This document shows, one piece after another, positions 7,617-16,514 of a stretch of DNA of 64,000 nucleotides. Source of the stretch: Bacteroides intestinalis DSM 17393 (GTDB lineage: Bacteria; Bacteroidota; Bacteroidia; Bacteroidales; Bacteroidaceae); assembly GCF_000172175.1 (NCBI RefSeq), contig NZ_ABJL02000008.1:2852001-2916000 (forward strand), read 5' to 3'. Every line of letters starts with the position of its first letter. The first letter of the stretch is position 1. The notes beneath the pieces were generated by a model, which was not told the origin of the DNA, did not search any database, and saw only the letters and a program-made list of their open reading frames with translations. A program made the position numbers and the translations under genes.

Positions 7617-10421
7617 ATGAGCATGAAACTGGATTTAGGAAAAGTATTTTTCTTCATTTTATTACTGGTACTTTCCACCATGACCGCCCTGGCTGGAAAC
7701 ATCAAAGGGACCGTCCTCGACAAGCAGACGAAAGAGCCGTTGACCGGAGCTACCATACAGATAACCGGGACAGCGCAGGGGGCAGTAGCCGACATCGACG
7801 GTAACTATACGCTGAATGTAAAAGACGGTACATACACCATAGCCGTGAGATATATAGGATACAAAGACATCCTGCTCAACAGTGTAAAAGTTAAGGCCGA
7901 AACTGTGCTGAACTTTGAAATGGAGAGTGATGCACAAACGTTAGGCGAAGTCTCCGTCACTGCACAAGCCAAACGGAATAACGAGGTGGCACTCATACAG
8001 GAACAACGCCGCAGCCTCGTAGTACAGAGCGGGGTTTCCGCCCAACAAATAGCTAAAACCCAGGACAGCAATGCCTCGGAAGTCATCCGTCGCGTACCCG
8101 GCATCAGCATCATCGACGAAAAGTTTGTAATGGTGCGCGGCCTGTCGCAGCGGTACAATAATGTATGGATGAACGGGAGTGCCGTGCCCAGTTCGGAAGC
8201 CGATTCACGCGCCTTTTCATTCGACATCATCCCCAGTTCACAACTGGATAATATGGTAATCGTAAAAAGCCCCGCTCCGGAATATCCCGCAGACTTCACG
8301 GGTGGATTCATCCTGATAAATACCAAAGATATGCCCGGCGAAAACAGCTTCAACATATCAGTAGGAGGAGCTGTCAATGACCAGACGCACTTCAAAGACT
8401 TTCGTAAAGCCAAGGGTAGCGGCATGGACCGGCTCGGCTTCGGAAACGGTTTCCGTAGTCTGGATGCCGGTATGAAAGGCACACTGAACATGTATCCCGG
8501 ATATGAAACCGGAAATACAGCTCGCATAGATGTATTGAACAATGGTTTCAACAACGACTGGACACTGAAAACCATCAAACCCGTAGGGGACTTAAAATTG
8601 AATATGGCATACAACCGCAAGTGGGAAACCGAAAGTGGACGTACCATCGGTATGCTGGCTGCTGTGAATTACAGCAACTCCTATAAGACCTATCTCGATA
8701 TGGAAAACTCTCTCTATGGTCCTTATGATACCAACAATGACAAATACGTCTATCTGCGGAAAGCAACGGACAACCAGTACAGCAATGATGTCCGCCTCGG
8801 TGCCCTGCTGAACCTCACCTTCCAGCCGCGCAACAGCAACCATCGCTATGAATTCAAGAATATCTTCAACCAGATATCCAAAGACCGCTACTCGGAACGT
8901 ACAGGTTTCAACGCACAACCGGACAACATCAACAACATGGAGTATTACTACTCCAGCCGTACCACTTACAACACCCAGTTCACAGGCAGGCACAACTTTG
9001 ACGACAGTCGTTTCGACTGGAGTGTGGGTTATGCTTACGCCAACCGTAACCTGCCGGACCGTCGCCTCATTGAACGTACCGACCGCACCAATGAAACCAT
9101 GGGTATTTACCGTATCAGCCGTGAATTCACCAAACTGGACGAACACATCGGCTCAGCAAATATAAATTATCGCCAGGATTTCCAGTTCGGTGACATCGCC
9201 CCTACTTTGAAAGCCGGTGCTTATGGCGAGTACCGTACACGTACCTACAACACCCGCCAGTTCCAGTACGGCTGGCAACCGAATAACAGCCTGCCTAAGG
9301 GATTCCAGTTTGACAATGATGTGGCAAACAATATATTGATAGACTCCAACTATGGAATTGACAAACTCTACATGCAGGAAGAAGTGAACTACATGAATAA
9401 CTATGAGGGCAAAAACACGCAATTGTCCGGTTATGTCGGCATCAACGTTCCGATAGGTTCCTTCAACTTCTACGCCGGAGCACGCTATGAATATGCCCGT
9501 CAGGAACTGATCATGAATACCCGCTCGTATGAAGAAAGCCTGCAAAGTACTTTCTATGACTATAAAGACCTGTTCCCTTCCGTCAATGCCACTTACAAAC
9601 TGAGTGAAAAGCATCAGTTCCGCCTGGCTTACGGTAAATCGGTAAACCGTCCTGAATTTCGTGAACTGTCCACTTCCGTCTATTATGATTTCGACCTGGG
9701 AAGCAGTGTCATGGGTAATTCATCCCTGCAGGCAGCTTACATACAGAACGTAGACTTACGCTACGAATGGTATCCCAGCAATGGTGAGCAAGTTTCCATT
9801 GCCCTGTTCTACAAACACTTCAAAAATCCTATTGAATGGACCTACACCATGTCGGGAGGAACTGATCCGGTCTACTCTTACGTCAACGCCAAAGGTGCCA
9901 ACAACTACGGTATAGAAGTAGATATCCGCAAGAATCTCGACTTCATCGGTATGCGTAATTTCAGTTTCTCATTCAATGGCGCATGGATCAAGAGCAAAGT
10001 ACAGTTTAAAGAAGGTGGCAATAATATAGACCGTCCCATGCAGGGGCAATCGCCTTACCTCATCAACACGGGTCTCTTCTATAACAATCCGGATAAGGGA
10101 TGGAACGCCGCCGTACTCTACAACCGTATCGGAAAACGTATCATCGGTGTAGGCAACCGCTACGGCAGTTCTTCCGAAGGTGATGCACGCAACATACCAA
10201 ACTCTTACGAAATGCCGCGCAACAGCATCGACCTTTCGGCAAGCAAAAAGTTTGGCAAACTGGAAATTAAAGCTACCATACGTGACTTGCTGGCCGAACG
10301 CTACTACTTCAAACAGTTTGAAGACGTCACCGTAAACGGACAAGCCCGCACCATTGAAGAGGTGACCCGCAGTTACAAACCGGGAAGAAGCTACAACCTG
10401 GCCATAGCCTATAGCTTCTGA
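7617..10421 (+). CDS. TonB-dependent outer membrane receptor
   Basis: A 934-residue outer membrane receptor for TonB-energised uptake. Signal peptide in residues 1-27, a carboxypeptidase-regulatory-like domain at about 28-115 (KGTVLDKQTKEPLTGATIQI), a plug domain at about 120-240 (SNASEVIRRVPGISI, VMVRGLSQRYNNVWMNG) and a 22-strand-type barrel ending in F. It lacks the SusC hallmarks and has no SusD neighbour. The next gene is a beta-helix lipoprotein 76 bp downstream, probably co-transcribed, so the pair may act together at the surface. Substrate cannot be read from sequence. Confidence 0.92.
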   Translation: MSMKLDLGKVFFFILLLVLSTMTALAGNIKGTVLDKQTKEPLTGATIQITGTAQGAVADIDGNYTLNVKDGTYTIAVRYIGYKDILLNSVKVKAETVLNFEMESDAQTLGEVSVTAQAKRNNEVALIQEQRRSLVVQSGVSAQQIAKTQDSNASEVIRRVPGISIIDEKFVMVRGLSQRYNNVWMNGSAVPSSEADSRAFSFDIIPSSQLDNMVIVKSPAPEYPADFTGGFILINTKDMPGENSFNISVGGAVNDQTHFKDFRKAKGSGMDRLGFGNGFRSLDAGMKGTLNMYPGYETGNTARIDVLNNGFNNDWTLKTIKPVGDLKLNMAYNRKWETESGRTIGMLAAVNYSNSYKTYLDMENSLYGPYDTNNDKYVYLRKATDNQYSNDVRLGALLNLTFQPRNSNHRYEFKNIFNQISKDRYSERTGFNAQPDNINNMEYYYSSRTTYNTQFTGRHNFDDSRFDWSVGYAYANRNLPDRRLIERTDRTNETMGIYRISREFTKLDEHIGSANINYRQDFQFGDIAPTLKAGAYGEYRTRTYNTRQFQYGWQPNNSLPKGFQFDNDVANNILIDSNYGIDKLYMQEEVNYMNNYEGKNTQLSGYVGINVPIGSFNFYAGARYEYARQELIMNTRSYEESLQSTFYDYKDLFPSVNATYKLSEKHQFRLAYGKSVNRPEFRELSTSVYYDFDLGSSVMGNSSLQAAYIQNVDLRYEWYPSNGEQVSIALFYKHFKNPIEWTYTMSGGTDPVYSYVNAKGANNYGIEVDIRKNLDFIGMRNFSFSFNGAWIKSKVQFKEGGNNIDRPMQGQSPYLINTGLFYNNPDKGWNAAVLYNRIGKRIIGVGNRYGSSSEGDARNIPNSYEMPRNSIDLSASKKFGKLEIKATIRDLLAERYYFKQFEDVTVNGQARTIEEVTRSYKPGRSYNLAIAYSF

Positions 10422-10497
10422 TATCCCACCCTTTCAGTTTATAAAGTACTAACAAAACCTGAACATAAAGAAGTTTAATTCCCAAATTAAGAAAAGT

Positions 10498-12000
10498 ATG
10501 AAAATGAAAATTAAGAAGTTTGGCTGGATCATTATGATGTGTACAGCCATTGCAATTGGAAATGTGATGTCTTCCTGTTCTGACGACACCAATGGAGAGA
10601 ATGGTGGGAACGGAGGAAATGGAAGTACAGACCCCGAAGTGACTTATGATGGCACAACAGCCTACAGCAAAGGTGTACTGTTCAATAATGGAACAGAACT
10701 GGGCAATGGCGATCAACACTTCGTATTCACCGGCGATGTAACTCTGGAAAAAGGAACCTATCTGCTGAAAGGCTGGGTATACGTAGCCGATGGCGCTAAA
10801 CTGAGGATTCCCGCAGGCACTATTATCAAGGGTGACAAACAGACAATGGCGAGTCTTATTATAGAACCGGGTGGATATGTAGAAATGAAAGGAACCAAGG
10901 AAGCCCCTATTGTCATGACTTCCGAGGAAGCTCCCGGACAGCGCAGACCGGGTGACTGGGGTGGTTTAATCATTTGCGGTAAAGCCAAAAACAACCAGGG
11001 TACACAGCAAATAGAAGGCGGACCGCGCACCATACACGGAGGCAGCAATGATGCCGACAATTCCGGTATCTTCCAGTATATCCGCGTGGAGTTTGCAGGT
11101 TATCCCTTTGAAACAGACAAAGAGATCAACGGCATTACATTCGGCTCCGTGGGTAGTGGTACCACCATCGACCACTTACAGGTATCGTACTCTAACGACG
11201 ACTCTTTCGAATGGTTCGGCGGTGCAGTGAACTGCAAATATCTGGTAGCTTATAAAGGCTGGGACGATGAATTCGATACGGACAACGGCTTCAGCGGAAC
11301 TGTACAATACTGCCTGTCTATCCGTGACCCGCGCATTGCCGACACCTCGCAATCCAATGGTTTCGAAAGCGATAACAACGGAACAGGTGCAGACATCGCT
11401 CCATTCACAACTGCAACATTTAAGAATGTAACGTTCATTGGCCCGATGGCTGCCAAGAACACTGATTTCCAGAACACTTCCGAATACATCACTGCCGGTG
11501 ACATGTACCCGGATAATAAATCCAAGCTGGGTCTGTTCCAGTCCGCCATACAGATACGTCGCAGCAGTAAGCTGAGCTGCGAAAATACATTGGCAGTAGG
11601 TTATCCTATCGGTCTGATTGTGGATGGCGAAAAAGGAAACACGGTTCAATATTCTAAAAACGGTGATTTCCATCTGAAGAATATCATCTTTGCCGGTATG
11701 GGTGTAGTTGGCTCGGACAATAATAAGAAATACGAAGATTATCTCTACAACAGAGAAACCGGAACGTATGATGAAAGCCAGGTTTCTTATTCACACACTT
11801 TCTTCAAGAGTGAGGCTTCGAACAAAGTAATGACTGAGGCTGAACTGGGATTGGCTGACCCGATGAATACCGGTCAGAATTACTGCCCCGCCACGGCTAT
11901 CATGGGAACTGACAGAAACTATATCGGTGCTTTCCGCGACACGAATGATAATTGGCTGGAAGGCTGGACGAACTTCGACCCACAAAACACAGTATATTAA
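10498..12000 (+). CDS. Surface lipoprotein with predicted parallel beta-helix
   Basis: 500 residues. SPII signal with lipobox VMSSC (Cys27), then an Asp/Gly/Asn-rich linker (DDTNGENGGNGGNGSTD). The body repeats short turns such as GAKLRIPAGTIIKG, GGYVEMKGTKEAPIVMTS, GGSNDADNSGIFQYIRVEFAG and TTIDHLQVSYSNDDSFEWFGG, the pattern of a right-handed beta-helix. It is found after a TonB receptor and is likely its partner. No catalytic residues recognised; function unknown. Confidence 0.8.
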   Translation: MKMKIKKFGWIIMMCTAIAIGNVMSSCSDDTNGENGGNGGNGSTDPEVTYDGTTAYSKGVLFNNGTELGNGDQHFVFTGDVTLEKGTYLLKGWVYVADGAKLRIPAGTIIKGDKQTMASLIIEPGGYVEMKGTKEAPIVMTSEEAPGQRRPGDWGGLIICGKAKNNQGTQQIEGGPRTIHGGSNDADNSGIFQYIRVEFAGYPFETDKEINGITFGSVGSGTTIDHLQVSYSNDDSFEWFGGAVNCKYLVAYKGWDDEFDTDNGFSGTVQYCLSIRDPRIADTSQSNGFESDNNGTGADIAPFTTATFKNVTFIGPMAAKNTDFQNTSEYITAGDMYPDNKSKLGLFQSAIQIRRSSKLSCENTLAVGYPIGLIVDGEKGNTVQYSKNGDFHLKNIIFAGMGVVGSDNNKKYEDYLYNRETGTYDESQVSYSHTFFKSEASNKVMTEAELGLADPMNTGQNYCPATAIMGTDRNYIGAFRDTNDNWLEGWTNFDPQNTVY

Positions 12001-12046
12001 TCACTCATTGAAATACACACGCCGAAGCTAAGCTTCTACAAAAGCA

Positions 12047-12090
12047 ACGCCGGACAGTTCTTTTTGAACTTGTCCGGCGTTAATTTAACG
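12047..12090 (+). terminator. Terminator after the beta-helix lipoprotein gene
   Basis: Stem AACGCCGGACA paired with TGTCCGGCGTT, enclosing GTTC-TTTTT-GAAC, followed by an AT-rich stretch (AATTTAA). Placed 47 bp after the stop codon. Confidence 0.75.
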
Positions 12091-12094
12091 CCCG

Positions 12095-12196
12095 CCTCAT
12101 CGTATTGAGGGTTTCTTCCCATTGTATTGAGGGGCTTCCTCATCGCATTGAAGGGGTCTTCCCGTCGCATTGAAGGGGTCTTCCCATCGCATTGAG
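12095..12196. repeat. Degenerate 22-23 bp tandem repeat, about five units
   Basis: Units of the form CTTCCCATCGCATTGAAGGGGT repeated head to tail with small changes, in the gap between the lipoprotein gene and the convergent MscS-like gene. No open frame or known element recognised. Confidence 0.75.
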
Positions 12197-12226
12197 AATA
12201 ACCTGAGAGTTCAAGAGCCTTTCATC

Positions 12227-13480
12227 TCAACCAAGCCTTTCACGGAAATCTTCACCGGACGGTGACTGGAATACGTGCAGATCAAACTCTGAAATAATAG
12301 CCAGCAGATGGTCGAAAACGTCGGACTGCAAGTCCTCGTATGGTATCCAGGATGTGGTTGCAGAAAAGAAATACAGTTCCAACGGTATACCGTGGTCGGT
12401 AGGTTGAAGCTGACGCACCATACAGGTCATATCATGATTTACACCCGGATGGCTCTTCAAGTAGCAATTCAGGTAAGCACGGAAGACACCGAGATTCGTC
12501 TGGCGACGCCCGTTCACAAGGATGGAGTTATCGATATGATGTTCTTCATTATACTCCTTTATCACTTGTTCCGTCTGTTCAACGTAGTTTGCCAAGAGCT
12601 GTATCTTGCGATACTTTGCCAACATTTCGGGAGTACAGAACCGTACACTGTTCATATCGATATTGATAGAACGCTTGATGCGGCGTCCGCCACTCTCCTG
12701 CATACCACGCCAGTTCTGGAAAGAGTCGCTTACAAGCAGGTAAGGAGGAATGGTAGTGATGGTCTTGTCGAAATTGCGCACCTTCACCGTGTTCAATGAT
12801 ACTTCTATTACGTCACCATCCGCTCCATACTTAGGCATGGTAATCCAGTCTCCCACTTTCAGCATATTGTTGGCAGAAAGTTGCACACCGGAAACAAAGC
12901 CCATGATACTGTCTTTGAACACTAACATCAACACGGCAGCCGAAGCTCCCAGACCGGTGAGCAATACACCGGGTGAGCGGTCGATCAGTATGCTGACGAC
13001 GATGATGCCCCCGACAAAATAAAGAATTACCTGCACAGTCTGCAAAAGTCCCTTCAGAGGGCGGTCGCGAAACTGTTCCTTCTCGCTATATACGGTATAA
13101 ACCGCAGTAAGCAAAGCGCTGATAAAGCTAAGAAACATTATAATAATAAAGATGAGGCAGAAACGCATAATAAGCGCCAACGTTGCCGATCCCGCATCGG
13201 AAAAAGCCAGGGGCAGCAGGATATAAATAAGAATAGGTGCCACCATGCGGCTAAGGTGCACCATCACCTTCCGGTCGAAAACAATGTCATCCCAGGTAGC
13301 TTTTGTTTGTTTTACCAAACGCGAAACGACTTTCAGCAAGACTTTCCGGCAAATGGAATCTGCCAGATAAGCCACCAGGAGAACTCCCAGAAATGCAATA
13401 AATTGATCTAACTGGTCGGCCAATGACTGGCTGAAACCTAAAGTCTGAAGTCCTTCGTTAATTTGTTGTACAATGCTCAT
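12227..13480 (-). CDS. MscS-family mechanosensitive channel
   Basis: 417-residue inner membrane protein. About five N-terminal hydrophobic helices (first at LGVLLVAYLAD), then the pore-lining helix and beta domain of the MscS family (GLGASAAVLMLVFKDSIMGFVSGVQLSANNMLKVGDWI and VEVSLNTVKVRNFDKTITTIPPYLLVSDSFQNW). Sequence style is closest to the YbdG/YnaI-like subgroup. Likely protects against osmotic downshift. It follows the DUF4435 gene on the same strand after 37 bp, so it may share its transcript. Confidence 0.9.
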   Translation of the reverse strand: MSIVQQINEGLQTLGFSQSLADQLDQFIAFLGVLLVAYLADSICRKVLLKVVSRLVKQTKATWDDIVFDRKVMVHLSRMVAPILIYILLPLAFSDAGSATLALIMRFCLIFIIIMFLSFISALLTAVYTVYSEKEQFRDRPLKGLLQTVQVILYFVGGIIVVSILIDRSPGVLLTGLGASAAVLMLVFKDSIMGFVSGVQLSANNMLKVGDWITMPKYGADGDVIEVSLNTVKVRNFDKTITTIPPYLLVSDSFQNWRGMQESGGRRIKRSINIDMNSVRFCTPEMLAKYRKIQLLANYVEQTEQVIKEYNEEHHIDNSILVNGRRQTNLGVFRAYLNCYLKSHPGVNHDMTCMVRQLQPTDHGIPLELYFFSATTSWIPYEDLQSDVFDHLLAIISEFDLHVFQSPSGEDFRERLG

Positions 13481-13517
13481 GATACTAAGAATTAATTTTG
13501 GGGTTAATGGTTAGTAA

Positions 13518-14519
13518 TTATCGCTCCCTGTTCAGGAAGTCTCCTATATCTTCTTTTAACCACTGATACAAGTAAAGGTTCTTATATCCGCTGTTCTTTT
13601 TCAACATCAGGCTGACATTGGTCTGGCTATTCTCATAACTGGTCAGTTCGTTATGGAATTGCTCGTTGTGAGCAGCCAGACGCTTGATTTCCTGTTCACG
13701 CTCACGACGCAATACGGTACATACGGGGATAAGAAGTTTCATCACAACACCGTCCATGAGGTGATGTCCCTGTATATATAGGTAAGTTGTATCAGGATTC
13801 AATCCCAGTCTCTCCAACTCCACGCCTAAAGCCTCCACTGCCTTTATATTTCGCGAAAATCGCCTGCGCATCTCAGAAAGTTTCTTATCAACGGCACGCT
13901 GCACAGGATCTAACGTCCGTTCGGGATGATGCACATTAACTTCCTGCAAGCGGGTGCAGGCATTGAAATCGTACATCGGGAAAGTATATGTATCCCGTTG
14001 ACAATAGAACCAGACGTTCCACAGAAAGAGCGGATAAATAATCTGCGAATAGCGTTTCAGGAAAGCAGGAAAGTCTATCAGCATACGGTCGTTCAACGTA
14101 GCCTGTACACAAACTTCATGCAAGCTTTCAGCATAGCAATGGAAATTCTCGATGGCATAGGCGTACGTCTGGAATATGTAGGGGCTACTGTTTATCTTAT
14201 GTGAAACGTTAGTTTTGCCTTGCAGCAGAAAGTCGTAGTCACTGTCCACACAGGCTATCAGACTCTTGCCCAATTCAGTAGTGTTCAGCGTATTCATCAG
14301 CACCATCTTCTTACCTTTGGCAAGAGAAGTGGCTGAAGGCAGCATCACCTGGAAATAGTAATCATCTGTCTCGAACTCTGCCAACAATGTGCGCCAGAAA
14401 GCTACATCATCGTAACTTTCCACGTATGCCACAATACGACGACGCGCCTTCTTGGGATAGAGTTTGTTAGCGGCATTGAAATAGGCGGAGGTGAGATTAT
14501 GTTTTAAAGAAGTAGCCAT
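13518..14519 (-). CDS. DUF4435 protein (TOPRIM-like), AriB-like
   Basis: 333 residues. N-terminal IVAYVESYDDVAFW and LIACVDSDYDFLLQG supply the acidic residues (Glu, then Asp-x-Asp) expected of the TOPRIM-related DUF4435 fold, and ENFHCYAESL is a further family motif. DUF4435 proteins paired with an AAA ATPase make up the PARIS anti-phage system (AriA/AriB). The ATPase gene lies just upstream on the same strand, separated by a 143 bp repeat. The surroundings are chromosomal housekeeping genes rather than a mobile element, so a non-defence role is possible. Confidence 0.75.
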   Translation of the reverse strand: MATSLKHNLTSAYFNAANKLYPKKARRRIVAYVESYDDVAFWRTLLAEFETDDYYFQVMLPSATSLAKGKKMVLMNTLNTTELGKSLIACVDSDYDFLLQGKTNVSHKINSSPYIFQTYAYAIENFHCYAESLHEVCVQATLNDRMLIDFPAFLKRYSQIIYPLFLWNVWFYCQRDTYTFPMYDFNACTRLQEVNVHHPERTLDPVQRAVDKKLSEMRRRFSRNIKAVEALGVELERLGLNPDTTYLYIQGHHLMDGVVMKLLIPVCTVLRREREQEIKRLAAHNEQFHNELTSYENSQTNVSLMLKKNSGYKNLYLYQWLKEDIGDFLNRER

Positions 14520-14543
14520 AATAATAAGTGATAATGATGATAG

Positions 14544-14659
14544 GATGATAGGGTGATAGGATGGTGGGGTGATAAGGTGGTGGGGTGATAAGGTGGTGGG
14601 GTGATAGGGTGAGGTTACATTACCACTTTATCATCTTATCATCCTATCACCCTATCATC
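14544..14659. repeat. Purine-biased tandem and inverted repeat between ATPase and DUF4435 genes
   Basis: A 20 bp perfect inverted repeat (GATGATAGGGTGATAGGATG at 14544-14563, complement at 14640-14659) encloses about three tandem copies of TGATAAGGTGGTGGGG. It fills almost the entire gap between the two genes. It could act as a transcriptional or mRNA-stability element, and is likely to vary in copy number. Confidence 0.8.
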
Positions 14660-14662
14660 TTA

Positions 14663-15487
14663 TCATCTTATCACCGTAGATATTTCATCAACTTCCGTCA
14701 CTGCATCCAGCCAGCCTTCCATGATGACGGCGGGAGAATGGGTGGTAAGTATCAGTTGCACATTGGGATTCAGTTCACGTATCATGCTGATAAGTTTCTG
14801 CTGCCACTCGATGTGAAGGGAGGCCTCGGGCTCGTCCATAAAGAGGACACAATGGGCGTTGTCACGCACCAGCACGGTAAGCAGGATAATCAGCATCTGC
14901 TTTTCACCGGAAGAAAGTTTATAGGGCAGCAGACGTTCACCGTCCTGATAGAAGATGATTTCATTGCTGCGGCGATCTATGCTTTTGCGGGTATAACTGA
15001 ACAACTGGTCCATCAGGTCCTGAAACTTTCGCTTGGGCAAAGAGAGGGAAGCAGCTTGCGAACGCTGTTCCTCATCGCCTGAAAGAAGTTCGATCATCTT
15101 GTTACCAATGTTAACCTGATAGTCAAGATAACGGCGTTGCAAAAGATAGAGTTGCCAGTCTAGTTCGGATTTGACGTTCGGATCAGCCATGCGGGCGGTA
15201 AAGTCGCCCATTATCAAAGGACGGTCATAGCTGCGGATTACGTCGTATGGGATATACGTGGCATCCGGACGATCGAACGTAATACGTACTCCTTCTATCT
15301 CACCATTCTTTATCTCACCCGAAAGCTCTTCCAGATAGTGAACAGAACGGTTAAGGATCGTAGTCTTCCCTACTCCATTGATACCGGAAAGGATATTCAC
15401 ATCGGGACGCAAATCCCAGGCTATGTTAAAGCGATCCCACAACCTGTGTATCTCGATACGTTGGATATAATTGGCTTGTTCTTCCAT
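14663..15487 (-). CDS. AAA/ABC-type ATPase, AriA/OLD-like
   Basis: 274 residues. Walker A GINGVGKTT at about 36-44, ABC-like signature LSSGEKQM, Walker B CVLFMDEPEASLH and switch histidine LTTHSPAVI show an AAA_15/AAA_21 type ATPase of the OLD/RecF-like group. It is short for an AriA ATPase, which usually has a longer helical insert. It is first in a minus-strand order ATPase - DUF4435 - MscS, and diverges from the EamA gene. The pairing with DUF4435 is the reason for the PARIS comparison. Confidence 0.8.
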   Translation of the reverse strand: MEEQANYIQRIEIHRLWDRFNIAWDLRPDVNILSGINGVGKTTILNRSVHYLEELSGEIKNGEIEGVRITFDRPDATYIPYDVIRSYDRPLIMGDFTARMADPNVKSELDWQLYLLQRRYLDYQVNIGNKMIELLSGDEEQRSQAASLSLPKRKFQDLMDQLFSYTRKSIDRRSNEIIFYQDGERLLPYKLSSGEKQMLIILLTVLVRDNAHCVLFMDEPEASLHIEWQQKLISMIRELNPNVQLILTTHSPAVIMEGWLDAVTEVDEISTVIR

Positions 15488-15578
15488 AGTTTTTGCTTTT
15501 AATCAAAGCAAATATACAGGATTATTTTTTAGTTTCCCAAAATAGTTGTTCTTTTGCAGCCTCAAAAACAAAAAGAGT

Positions 15579-16490
15579 ATGAACAAGAATGTACAAGGGC
15601 ATATATTCGCCCTGACTGCCAACATTTTATGGGGTCTTATGGCTCCTATCGGCAAATCCGCACTTATGGAGTTCTCAGCTTTATCGGTGACCACATTCCG
15701 AATGGTGGGTGCGGCAGCTTGTTTCTGGCTGTTGTCCGCATTTTGTAAGTATGAGCATGTGGACCACCGCGATATGCTGAAGATATTCTTTGCTTCGCTC
15801 TTTGCACTGGTATTCAATCAAGGGGTATATATTTTCGGTCTTTCAATGACTTCACCCATCGATGCCTCTATTGTGACAACCACACTTCCCATCGTGACCA
15901 TGATTATTGCCGCTATCTATCTGAAAGAGCCTATCACGAATCTGAAAGTACTGGGTATCTTCGTGGGAGCTATGGGAGCACTGACACTTATTTTAAGTAG
16001 TCAGACTGCAGGCAGTGGCAACGGCAGCATCATCGGAGATTTACTTTGTCTGGTAGCACAAATCAGTTTCTCTATTTATCTGACTGTATTCAAGGGGTTA
16101 TCGCAGAAATATTCTCCCATCACGCTGAATAAGTGGATGTTTATATATGCATCCATGTGTTATATCCCATTCTCTTATCAGGATGTGGCAGGTATCCAGT
16201 GGACAGAGGTATCCACTGCTGCATACGTACAAATAGGTTATGTGGTAATAGGCGGTAGTTTTCTTGCTTATATCTTCATCATGACTGCGCAAAGACTGTT
16301 GCGCCCCACAGTGGTGAGTATGTACAACTACATGCAACCCATCGTAGCTTCTATCGCTGCCATTATCATGGGCTTGGGAGTATTCGGCTGGGAAAAGGGA
16401 ATAGCCGTTGCCTTAGTGTTCCTCGGCGTATATATTGTGACGAAGAGTAAGTCGAAGGCAGACTTTGAGAAGGAGGGGAAAGAAGTGTGA
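15579..16490 (+). CDS. EamA/DMT-family transporter
   Basis: About 303 residues and ten hydrophobic helices in two EamA halves (HIFALTANILWGLMAPIGKSAL; IIGDLLCLVAQISFSIYLTVFKGL). Drug/metabolite transporter superfamily; substrate unknown. The frame is open from 15546, but MNKNVQGH at 15579 is the better start because it begins directly before the first helix and follows the purine-rich AAAAAGAGT. Diverges from the ATPase gene. Confidence 0.88.
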   Translation: MNKNVQGHIFALTANILWGLMAPIGKSALMEFSALSVTTFRMVGAAACFWLLSAFCKYEHVDHRDMLKIFFASLFALVFNQGVYIFGLSMTSPIDASIVTTTLPIVTMIIAAIYLKEPITNLKVLGIFVGAMGALTLILSSQTAGSGNGSIIGDLLCLVAQISFSIYLTVFKGLSQKYSPITLNKWMFIYASMCYIPFSYQDVAGIQWTEVSTAAYVQIGYVVIGGSFLAYIFIMTAQRLLRPTVVSMYNYMQPIVASIAAIIMGLGVFGWEKGIAVALVFLGVYIVTKSKSKADFEKEGKEV

Positions 16491-16514
16491 GACAGCTACA
16501 AGTTACGAGCTATT

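Noticed and set aside
12095..12196. CRISPR array
   Set aside because: Units are adjacent with no unique spacers and no cas genes are present.
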